Shown piece by piece: positions 54,652 through 64,000 of a DNA stretch of 64,000 nt. A program made the translations under genes and the position numbers. The notes beneath the pieces were generated by a model, which was not told the DNA's origin, made no database searches, and saw only the letters and a program-made list of their open reading frames with translations. Position 1 is the first letter of the stretch, and every line of letters begins with the position of its first letter. Source of the DNA: Haemaphysalis longicornis (lineage: Eukaryota > Arthropoda > Arachnida > Ixodida > Ixodidae); the NCBI GenBank assembly GCA_013339765.2, contig CM023456.1, forward strand, positions 86,289,636-86,353,635, read 5' to 3'.

Positions 54652-54800
54652 CTGCAGCTGTGAGCAGGGACCCTGGCGAAGGTGACTGTACGGTGGGAGC
54701 AGTCCTTGCAGCGGAAGAACCGCTTCATGGCCTTGTGGTGCTTCAGGGCGTGGTTCTCCTTTTTGCACAGGTCCGACGCCTGCTGGGCCGTGTAGTTGCA
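54652..54800 (-). CDS. MCM10: MCM10, zinc-motif exon
   Basis: 149-bp exon with acceptor ACCCCTCCCAG|TG and donor CTGCAG|GTAAAG. It encodes CNYTAQQASDLCKKENHALK, then HHKAMKRFFRCKDCSHRTVT and FARVPAHSC, with a split Arg codon at the end. With the two cysteines at the end of the previous exon this makes the CCCH zinc motif; CKDC and the two cysteines around the next junction make the CCCC ribbon. This is the metazoan C-terminal domain that binds DNA and polymerase alpha. The ASDLCKxExHxL and KRFFxCxxC patterns are diagnostic of MCM10. Confidence 0.92.
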
Positions 54801-57060
54801 CTGGGAGGGGTGGTGGAAAAGAGAACAGGGAAGAGACACTTGACATGCACCCTCACTGCTCTGTCCTGAGCTGTGCGAGGTACGAACAGCCTTTCCGAAC
54901 GTTGGATGAGTCTTCACTCATACACCTTCGCGCTAAAATATACTAGAAGGAAAACTCGTTGAAGTGCCATGGGCATCATGGGGGATGCAATGGGATTCAA
55001 GCCAGGCTATATCTTACTTGGCCTGGCTTGAAATGTGGCTTCTTGTCGCTCCCGGCAACAAAAGTAACAGCGGGTGCGACTTGTTTTTCTCGTTTGGTTT
55101 GTGTGAAAAGATTTCACAAACTCCCCGCCGAACAAATCTTTCACGAGCTGTGCTTTTATGTCGATAAAACAAGTTTAAGCATTCCTTTCAAAATATTATT
55201 TTGGTTTCTGAAGCCACATGGAACTTTCGAGCTTGGTCACGGGCCATGCCAAGTAAGAATAAACTGTTCATCCACATTCCGCAATGCCAGGCTCATTGAA
55301 ATGCAGGTCCCCCACAAACGACCACCAGATTTCCATCTAGTGTATATTGGTATGAAGCTCCATGCCATTAAGTCCAATAATCGCTGAGTAATACCATAAA
55401 TGGCCCAATTGCTCCGAGATTTACACTCTGCGAATTGGGCCAAAGTTTCAGAGTACGCGATGCTAAGTGCTGTCAATGAACTGTAACCACCACCATGACA
55501 CGCTGTCCACCTCTATTCTGCAACTGCATTCGCAAATGCGCAGAGTTAAATTTCAGAGTTATTGTAATGACCCTGACAAGCACGGCATGGCCCACAAAAG
55601 TGCCTACAAAGCTAGGAGTCATGAACACATGCAACATAGAATGTCATAATTACCAGCGCAAATGTACTTTATTCTTAACGCATTACCGCTGGCATAAATT
55701 GCACACTGATCCCTCAAGAGTATCTGAATGCAGATTATACATGTTCATACTGCCGCTGAATAGAAATAGAACAGGCAGATGGGGTGATGTTAGACCGAAG
55801 GATTTCTTTGTGGGGCCAACATTTTTTTTCTTTCAGGGATAATTTTGAAAATTACGGGCCCGCAAAAACTAGGTCCTTTCAATTAACAACACTCATCACC
55901 CGACAGCACACGTATTCAAAGCAGCTTTTCTTTTAAACAACTCGAAGGAGAGCAAAGACAGAGAAAGGGAAAAAAAAACTGGTTCTTTAAATGGGAGTTC
56001 ACAGTAGTCACCAAGGCCCTGTACAACACAATGCTATGCTGAGAAACATGTCTGCTGGCTTGAAACAGAAAAGTCTGAGGCACGTAGGGTTGCCACCTGC
56101 TTGGTTTTTGACTGGCCTGACCAGTATTTTAGACACCGTACCTAAAAGTGTCTGCCATTGGCCGTTTTTTTAGCCATTGCGCCGTGATTATTATTATTTT
56201 CTTTTACGTTTTATAAGCGTCAATTCAGCAACTACAGTGATAAATATGTGTCGACAAGCTGCACAAAGACACGCGAGCAGAGAAACTAAGTGGAGCGAGT
56301 GCTCCCCGAGATGGAGGGGGATGCAGGGGGAAACCACATGAAAGGCCGCCGCCGAGATGGCGAGAGAAAACAAGCAACTCATCCGAGCCGCTGAGTCTTA
56401 ATTCTGACTGTACATTCACGTTCCACAAATAGGAGAAGGCGTGCGTATCGAACTTTACCTTTTGTTGTTCTGCATTGTTGGTGTATTGAATCGTGTATGT
56501 ATATATAAATAACAAACACATTTTATCATATGCACTGCATACTTTTTAACGTTCTTTTGGTGGAATCAGAGATGCAACAAGAGCTTTTAACGGGCGCAGT
56601 AGGTGCGGTTATTCTTCAGTGCAGCACATTCAGAGCAATAACCAAAATGTCAGCCACTACAGTACAAACGGTATGTTGATTTCTCTCTGGGAAACGCTAC
56701 GATAAATGGCAATTGAACACAAATTCAACCTTTTGTACACCATGACCTCTCCCCCTCCTCCCCCAAAAAGCCAGTTTTTTTTTGTTTTTTTTTTTTTTCA
56801 GCAGAAGGTGGCAACCCTAGAGGCAAGCGAGTCGGCAACACTGTACACACCCTCTGCTTCCCAGTTCGCGAAGTAGAAAACACACCCCACAATCAAAGTG
56901 TTTGCTGGCCAAAATCCTAAGTCAACACATTCTTTGCCATTGCAGGAGCTGTTGAAAGCTGGTAGCTAGTACTGCAAATATATCCTTAAGTTTAGACACC
57001 TCTCTCTCTCTCTCTCAAAAAAAAAAAAAAAAGATGAAGAGGAAGGAGGAGGAGGAGCAG
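54801..57060. other. MCM10 intron, no gene seen
   Basis: Intron sequence. Nothing recognisable apart from poly-T and CT runs; the frames here have no conserved motif. Confidence 0.5.
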
Positions 57061-57064
57061 GAGG

Positions 57065-57370
57065 AGGAAAAAGAACCGATTGTTTTAACCCATGTTAGCC
57101 TTAATAATGCCCAGAATATGCAGTCCACCATATCCATCCCCCACAGTTCTTCCCTCCCCCCCCTGCCCTTTGTGCGGTGCTCTAGCCACCATGTCCCACT
57201 CCATGTGGGCATGTCCAAGCAATCCTTTCCCCTCTCCATAAGGTGTGAAGAGCAGTGGGACTTCTTTTCTACGAATCCGAATATCTTTGGTGAACCGAGC
57301 CACCGCCGTCACTGGCCACCCCGTCCTCTTCACTGCATTTTAGAATAAAGTTTTTCTATCTCTCTGGCCA
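57065..57370 (+). mobile_element. LINE 3' fragment in MCM10 intron
   Basis: Antisense to MCM10. It shows the terminal knuckle CPLCGALATMSHSMWACPSN and then AATAAAGTTTTTCTATCTCTCT, the same tail type as the 14-19.7 kb LINE. Truncated at the 5' side after an (AGG)n run. Confidence 0.7.
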
Positions 57371-57728
57371 GCAGACTCCAGCGTGCACTTAAAGAGGATC
57401 GGATCGCACAAAAAAGTTTTTGCAGTACCTCACCGTAAGGTTAAAACTGATAACACAAGTACCCTAAACACATAACCAGACAAGAGATGGCGAAAGTAGA
57501 CAACAGCTGTAAGGTTGCAGAAGGAAGTGATTAAACTCGAAACTTTCATCTCTTGGTGTTACCAGGGGAATGCCATGATCACGGCTGCTTTCCTAAGGGC
57601 CTTCAAATACTATAACCAGATCAGTGTTTCATCTGTGACCTTCATGCTGTTGAAATGCTACCTGCAAAAACAGAACAGTAGGAGAAGAAAGATGCGGGAG
57701 GCGAGGGGGGCAAGACTCGATGACACAC

Positions 57729-57842
57729 CTTTCTGCACGACACCACGTCGCACTGCACTTCGGTGACCGAGAGCATCTTCTCCTCGAGCATCTCCTTCTT
57801 CTCCAGCATGCTGAAGTACTCAACCTCCTGCTCCATCTCCAG
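57729..57842 (-). CDS. MCM10: MCM10, coiled-coil and first zinc cysteines exon
   Basis: 114 bp, phase 0 at both ends, acceptor CCCCTCTAG|CT and donor AGAAAG|GTGTGT. It encodes 38 residues, with EVEYFSMLEKKEMLEEKM, the conserved helical segment before the zinc domain, and VQCDVVSCRK, which holds the first two zinc cysteines. It joins directly to CNYTA of the next exon. Confidence 0.92.
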
Positions 57843-58419
57843 CTAGAGGGGTGAGTGAGACGGAGAGAGAAGACAAGGTGCACGCTTTGTAAGCAGCGCG
57901 TACTCGCAGTTGCGGCTTGGACGGAAGTACTCTAAGTTACAATGCAGAGGGCTTCCTGGCACAAAACAAAAAGCAGCGATCCACAAAGACCTATCATTGA
58001 AGAAATTGTATTCTCTCTCAAGATTTGCTCATTAGTTAAAAAAAAAGGGGGGGGGGGGGCACACTTAAGTCTGATAGGCCATCTCGTATTTGGTGGCATT
58101 TTCTTTTTGTTCATTCATGAAGTTAGTTTTAGAGGTAGAGATTCGCCAAGAAATTATCAACAAAACTTAGTCTTATCGGGATTCACTTTTGACTAATGAA
58201 GGCCTACTTTCAAATCGAACCGGCCAACTGACATTTTAATGGCTTTATCGACCAGATCTAAAGGAAATCGACAGGGTGGAGTAAGTGTTTGCGAATAAAA
58301 GTTTGACCTCCACTTCAAATGCTGCCGCATGGCTGCATTTGAGGTAAATGTCAAATTTTTATTTGCATTTTAGAGGAATTTTCATTTTGTTCATTCATGA
58401 AGTTAGTCGGGGCCCGCAC

Positions 58420-58553
58420 ATCGTCAACTTGGTGGGCGTGGGACGACTTCTGCCGGAGAAGCTTCTCCACTTGCTCTTCGGTCAGGGCTGGTCCCAGTCG
58501 AGACTTTTTGGCCGCCGGCATTTCCGCTGTCTCGTCCCCTCGACATTCCTTGA
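58420..58553 (-). CDS. MCM10: MCM10, linker exon
   Basis: 134 bp, acceptor TTCCCCGCAG|TC, donor GACGAT|GTGCGG. It encodes MPAAKKSRLGPALTEEQVEK and LLRQKSSHAHQVDD. The KSSHA segment leading into the EQE-Y-F helix of the next exon is the usual MCM10 order. The donor GTGCGG is weaker than an alternative GTTGAC nine bases upstream. I chose it because the spacing to the next exon then matches my recollection of the family. Confidence 0.8.
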
Positions 58554-58864
58554 CTGCGGGGAAAACAAGAAACGGAGAAAAGCTCGTTAAACTTGGTTGC
58601 GAAAAGCCACTAATTCTACCAATTCTACACCTCGTCCAGTTTTAGACAGGGATAACAAACGCTGCTCAGCTCGCTCTCTTGACAATCATCAGAAAAACGT
58701 TTTTAGTCCACTGTAAATGGTAACAAGCATAATCAGTTGAGCTTGCATACGACCACAAAGAAAAGCAATTTGTAGGACAATCTGTATGCACAGGCCATGC
58801 ATGTTTCTCGTCTAACTTGAGCACGGATACGAAGCATTCCTAACCCCCACCATTGCTTCGGACA

Positions 58865-58940
58865 ACTGATGATGATGATGTTTGGATTTTAATGGCGCAA
58901 GGCCAACTAAGGGCAAAGAGTGCCAAACAAAAGTCATTTC
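58865..58940 (+). repeat. Conserved-looking repeat block after (GAT)n
   Basis: GATGATGATGATG followed by TTTTAATGGCGCAAGGCCAA and GGGCAAAGAGTGCCA. I recall similar blocks as common dispersed repeats in arthropod genomes. It lies in an MCM10 intron. Confidence 0.4.
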
Positions 58941-59349
58941 ATGAGAGTGACATGAAAGTAAAAGTAAAACATTTCACTAAAAATAAACAAAGTAAAACAC
59001 ACTGCCATGCGACTTCCCGTAATCTGGCACACGATCTCAACATAATCCCCGCGTTAGCGTCACTGTTCAGTGCCACAATCGATGAAACGGCTCAGCGAGA
59101 ATCTAACTGACGACTACTTCAGCTTCAGACGACTACTTTAACCAATGGCTTTTATGCAGTTTGTATTTCAACCTATACCGTCCACTGAGGACACAAAATG
59201 ACCCTTTTCCTTTGCAGCGAGCCTTGCTCACCACTTGTGAGTGGCGAGTGCATTCGTGCGATTTGCGGGGCTTACCACGGTGAGATCCACTCCAGCGCTT
59301 GTATTCGCTGACGGCTATTTGTTGCAGGAGCCGCTCGCTGCGACGGCTG

Positions 59350-59896
59350 TTAAAGGCCAACTGCACTCAAATTTCACCTCGACCAAATTTATTTTTAATC
59401 TCTAGTAAGTAGATCAGCTGGGACACGAGTGGTAGCCCCGTGAAACACCTCGCTATTCAGTCAGACGCGTTTAAATAGCTCCACCGAAGACCACGCTACA
59501 CCTGCTGGCAGACCGCATAAACAGCCATGACGCGGCTGTGACGCTGTGGCCGTACGGGGCTTCTTCCTCTGGCCACCCACGCAGCTGGAGAATTAGTTGA
59601 GCTCTGCTGCGAACGCCTCACCCATTTGCTGCCCCGTGCAATCACAGAGCTAGCGCGCAGGCTTTCTCCCGGGCTGCTGACTGCCTGGCCGCTCGCTGGA
59701 TGGCTGCGACGCCACTTCAATGGCCGCGCTCTTCTTGGTCCCGGTTTAAAAATCGCCAATTTTGGCTGACCGCTTGTGGTATGCACGCGCACATTTCAGC
59801 TGTTGTATTTTGCATCTTGCCTTCTATTTCAGCAGACCATACGGAAATAGTGTTTTCAAGGGGATGAAATTTTGAGTGCAGTTGGTTGGCCCTTAA
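59350..59896. mobile_element. TTAA-flanked MITE in MCM10 intron
   Basis: The ends are TTAAAGGCCAACTGCACTC (59350) and, reversed at 59860-59896, TTAAGGGCCAACCAACTGCA, continuing into CAAATTTCA. TTAA at both edges suggests piggyBac-type target choice. The interior, 547 bp in all, has no transposase. Confidence 0.75.
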
Positions 59897-61585
59897 TTGC
59901 ACGCTTGCATTTAGCTTTGGGAATATGTCGTCACTACACTCGTGCTACGTATGGGGCACCGTGGAATTGGCTCCCGGTGGCGTGTTGATTTAGGAATACG
60001 ATTTGGATGGACTTCTGACGCCGCAATGCACCGATACTTGACCGAGTCATGACTCACAAAGGGGCTGATGAGCACACTCGCGTGCGAGTGGTGACGATGA
60101 GCAGTGAGCGTGAGTGCGAGTGAGTGCGCGACAAAAAATACAATTTTTCTGTGCGAGTGTGATTGAGTGGCGTCCAGTTTTGCCGAGGTTATGGCCCCCA
60201 GTGCTTGTCCAGCAGCAAACAATGCTTTAATCACTGAGAACTTACACAATTTAAGCCAAAGTTTCAATTCTCTTGCTAAACTGTGCGTTATGTGACGTGC
60301 GCAATGACATATCCAAGACGACCTTCTGAGTTAACCAAACTTTCATTTTGTCCTCATGGCCCTTTTAATTAACAGATTGGTCACCCAATATCGCCGAAGA
60401 TAGGCAGCAATCATCGCACCTCAATGAAGTCAACCTTTGGGCAGGTGGGGATCCACGGATTACACAATGAAAATGCCTGCTGGCTTTTGTAGCCACCACC
60501 TTTTGAGTTTTCTTCGGTGAGAGGGTACACTGTTTTTTCACTCCGTGGTAGCATTTCGTTTTTCCATGCCTGACCCACCCGGGTTCCTCTAAGAATGGTA
60601 GAATCAAAGGTTACGCCTTTTACCAGTAGCAACTCACACGCTCACAGATTGCCACCAGAAACATGTCCACTGAAAATAACCCTTACACCAATACCTTCCC
60701 CTTTATACAGCGCTGACAATTCTCCAATATGAGCCCGTGAAGGCCCTTTAGGCTTTTCGCGAAGCCCTCTACAAAACGTCGCCTCATTTTTCTCTTTCTG
60801 CCAAAACTTTTGGAGGCACTGCAGAGAACTTGGCTTTGCTGCCAGGCACGTGCATGCATTTGGCTCCACCAAGCAGCTCGCACACATAAGTGGGATCTTT
60901 TTGCCCAAATTGTGCGAGAAAGCCAGACACACGCAAAAAGAGCATGCGCATAAAAGTGGTGTACAAATAACGCGGCCATAATTGTCAAGGCGACAAACTT
61001 GCCCAAAAAAGGAGGGGGTAACAAACAGCAAAAGGCAAAATTTTGAGCTAAACCATATTACTGGCATTTCGAACACAGGTGCCTGGAGGCATGAATATCT
61101 CCTCCGACACAGAAAAGTTAAAATGTTTGACGATGCATTCAGTTCAGTAACGCCAGAATTAATTAAAGAAGAAAAAAAAACTTCTAAGTGCACTCTCAAT
61201 GAAAGAAATGTATATGATACGCTTATAGTGTAAAATGACACCCGTACTCAGTTCATTACAGCTTCGATGTTTTCAACCCCCTAGGAAATCACATAGCCCA
61301 TTATTGATAAAAAAAAAATACTTGCTAAAATGAGACATCTGCTTTAGGAACAAAGGCGAAGTGTTTTGACAATGTGTCTCTTCTACTCATCACTGTGGAG
61401 TTCCGCATCATTTTTTGCACCCCCAGAAAGAATCCCTGCCACAATCAGGTTTAAAATTCACTGGCTTAAACAGCACCTCTTGGACTAAATTCTGCTCCAT
61501 TCCCTCCCGTTGTTCATAATTGTTCTACAGTGACATACATTAATTTCCTGTCTCTTTAATACAAAAGAAAAGGGGCAATTCTCAC
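59897..61585. other. MCM10 intron, no gene assigned
   Basis: A 199-codon minus frame at 60642-61241 and frames at 60411-60632 have no motif I know. The MCM10 phases join without them, so I do not call exons here. Confidence 0.45.
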
Positions 61586-61721
61586 TCGAAGATGTCAACG
61601 GTTCTTCCAGCCTCCTCTGTATCTTCTCCTGCACAACCGGGGATGCGGTGTCTTTTTTCACAGCATTCGGATCTTGGGGTACGAGGGGAGCCTTGGACTT
61701 CAGTTTCTGAGCAGCTCGGAG
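61586..61721 (-). CDS. MCM10: MCM10, DPNAVKK exon
   Basis: 136 bp, acceptor TGTTTACAG|CT, donor TTCGA|GTGAGA. It encodes LRAAQKLKSKAPLVPQDPNA, then VKKDTASPVVQEKIQRRLEE. The proline-linked DPNAVKK motif is typical of the linker before the MCM10 C-terminal domain. It ends in phase 1 and the 58420-58553 exon starts with the two missing bases (giving Ile), so the two can be consecutive. Confidence 0.85.
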
Positions 61722-63948
61722 CTGTAAACATGAAAGGGGATGCAAAGCCCAAACGCAGCTTGTAGCATTTTGAAGGGGCACCAAATGCAATCAGGAAGCT
61801 GGTTTTAAACAAATGTCTGACCTTCCCACAGCCATTTTAGCGTTGATTCGGTGCCCAAAGATGCCTAAATGGCTGAGAAATCACCGACAAAACAATGCAT
61901 TTCCCTGTCTCATTTCCCTCGCAGCGATTCCCCGATGCAAACAGGGGCTGCTGCTGCAGCTGTTTGCGTCGTGACAAACCGGAAGCAAATGAGGCAGCGA
62001 AGATATATAGCAGCTACTCGAAGCAACCAAATGCAACGTTACCACAGACCGGACGGTGTCAGTTATGCTTTGCCGAACCCCCGCTTCCTTTGCAGCTCGG
62101 ACCACTAAGCAAAATGTTTCTTCACGGGACCCATGTGACCAGTGTTGACGCTTTGTTGAAAAAAAAAAAAAAAAATTAAAGCCGTTCCCTCAAATGTGAA
62201 AGCTGTCGGAAGTGTGGAGCAGTGATTCGCCATAGTGGGCCGTAACGCCGTTATCCACTCACTGCTACCACCCAATGCAATTCAAATTTCCCGCCTTTGC
62301 AGTGTTCGTAGCGCCCCTTGCCTGAAACTGCACCAGCGGGAGTTCTGTTCTTTTTGAGCTTGCGTTTCCTCCCGCACGTGCCGACGTTGCACTGCCCCTT
62401 TTTTCCGCTATCATTCTATGACAAGCGCCAGCGGTTCACGAGTTTCAAACGCTCATGACTATATAAACTGCTTGGCTTTCAAAGCCTCTGTGGGACGCTG
62501 CGACAACAGCCGCTACGACGGAATGCCGTGCGACTCTGCTTGGGTGAGCTACGATGACAAGGCGAGCCCCTTCAGTGTTCTGCACTTAAAACACATTGTC
62601 CTTTTCTTGGTCTGTGTGAATGTTGGCATCGACCCTACCGGTTGTGAGCCGCCCAGGCACGCCACCTAGCATAGCGGTATCAGTGCCAACGTAGACAAAG
62701 TAGCGCCATCCAGCAGTGGCCAGGGAAGACGTTGCGTACGCCAGATGTTGTGCACACTTGAGTATACTGACTTTAGCCAAAATAAGCGTTCCCGCAATTT
62801 TCTTTAATGCAGCGAAAGCACACAGGGCTACATTAAAAGTGGCTATGCACACAGTATACTCTACAAGGGTCACACAATTATCTCGTTGAGTATTGCACCA
62901 GGTACAGACACTAGACCCAAAACCAGCTTGTTGGCGTTTGGGATCGCTGCATGATCCACCGTCTGGGCTCCCATCATATTGTTTCGAGTTTTCTTCTTGT
63001 TCTTTGAAGTTCAAACATGACACAACAAAAATTTCCAGTTACGTTTTTTTATAAACTTGCCAGGGCATATTGTTAAAATATTTGTCACGCAATTGCAACC
63101 ACTTGTGGTGCAAGTTGCACGGTACGGTCAGTGGAGGCGACACTTGTATTCAAGGCTTTACTGTTTTCGACCTCATTTTAGAAAAGCAACATGTGAGAGC
63201 GGTACATTTGTGTCCTTGGTGAGCTAATCTACTAAGCTAAAGCAACTTTCATTCTGCCTTCAGTGTCCATTTTAAAGGGTACAAGGATTCTAATGACGGC
63301 AAAGTTACAGGATCTTTCGTTAGGAACACTGTTTCTTTGAAGAGCACATCACAACAGGCGAAAATAGTGAAAAGAGTTAAAAAATAATAAAATGTCCCTA
63401 GCAAACAATGATATAATATTAACATTATTTTTGACTTGGTTAATTTACATTTTTACACATCAAATGATTTTACACATGAAAATATGACCCCTGACCAGGC
63501 AAAGTTTGATCGAACACTTGACTCACTGAGAAGAGTTCGCCGTAACAAAGTAACGCCTCCACTACAAGGTGTGTCGTACAGAGAAACTCGGAAGATTTTT
63601 TACATCAAAAGGGCGCAAGCGTACTTTCGCATGCACCTCACACCATTTTCCTTTCTTCTCTTCTGCAGGTACAACAAAAACTACAGCCTGGTTTCAAACC
63701 ACTAACTTCACATGCAGCTGTACTAAGTGCGCTCGTTAACCACATTTGCCAAGTTACTCCAAAGCTGCTCAGCCCACTCTAGATGGCAGTGATTGATCAC
63801 AATAACGGGTCTTCTCCAACCTATGTAAATGCAAGTTTTCCCTCTTATTTTAGGGTTAAGAAGAGTCCACGAGCACCAAATGGATCGAGTAACAGCAAGG
63901 AAGTGATTCACAAGGCAAGTTGGTGGAAATGATGACCACTAAACTAAC
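61722..63948. other. MCM10 intron, no gene assigned
   Basis: Contains a poly-A run at 62159-62177 and a 145-codon minus frame at 62586-63023 with no recognised domain. Confidence 0.45.
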
Positions 63949-64000
63949 CTTGGCGATCTCGGACGGGGTCAGCGCTGTCAGTCTTGGCAGAGGCGCGGGA
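63949..64000 (-). CDS. MCM10: MCM10, partial exon at window edge
   Basis: Donor GCCAAG|GTTAGT at 63948, phase 0. The visible part encodes PRLTALTPSEIAK, which reads straight into LRAAQKLKSK. The exon continues beyond the window, where the N-terminal and internal OB-fold parts of MCM10 must lie. Confidence 0.8.

Noticed and set aside
60642..61241. 199-codon minus frame in the MCM10 intron as an extra exon
   Set aside because: No MCM10 motif and no good splice borders. The exons on either side join in phase without it.
62586..63023. 145-codon minus frame
   Set aside because: No domain, no splice-site support, and it lies in an intron of MCM10.

Overview
The window is eukaryotic nuclear DNA, most likely from a hard tick (Ixodida). 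It has long introns with GT-AG splice sites and almost no long host open reading frames. Mobile elements are very dense: three copies of a tRNA-derived SINE that looks like the tick SINE Ruka, LINEs with RNase H and zinc-knuckle tails, an RTE-type LINE ending in GAT repeats, a Penelope-like remnant, a Ty3/gypsy element, pogo-type and TTAA MITEs, and many CT/CA/TA/GACA microsatellites. There is no sign of bacterial gene organisation. The species call is inference from repeat families.

Host genes. (1) 8393-10016 (+): a GC-rich, apparently intronless gene for a secreted or GPI-anchored protein with an Ig-like domain and cysteine-rich EGF/EB-type modules. It is interrupted by one +1 frameshift near 9470. 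(2) 27431 down to 21659 (-): three exons with matching splice phases encode a cysteine module, a transmembrane segment and a cytoplasmic tail with a PPSY motif. The exon carrying a signal peptide was not found. (3) 64000 down to 52308 (-): seven exons encode the C-terminal half of the replication factor MCM10, including both zinc motifs and the stop codon. The gene runs off the right edge. Reading phases agree at all six internal junctions, and the introns hold a LINE tail, a Ruka SINE and a TTAA MITE.

Mobile DNA. 1.6-5.8 kb: LINE remnants and a recurrent short box next to microsatellites. 11.0-13 kb and 19.9-21.5 kb: MITE, SINEs and two copies of a long dispersed repeat. 14.0-19.7 kb: a nearly full-length LINE with ORF1 and ORF2 (endonuclease, reverse transcriptase, RNase H, zinc knuckle), damaged by one frameshift, one stop and a SINE insertion. 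22-36 kb: a mosaic of SINEs, RTE, LINE, pogo-type MITE, a large palindrome and AT-rich filler. 36.17-46.46 kb: a nested complex in which a minus-strand gypsy element, flanked by the 4-bp duplication ATAT, holds a 2.5-kb THAP-coding DNA transposon in its 3' LTR, a foldback in its RT, a LINE fragment between protease and RT, a MITE in gag, and an LTR in the wrong orientation at its 5' end.

The three host genes share no visible pathway. I found no operon-like or defence-like system. The most useful new items are the EB-TM-PPxY gene, the phase-consistent MCM10 model, the THAP transposon inside an LTR, the 370-bp palindrome, and the recurring box in the first 11 kb.
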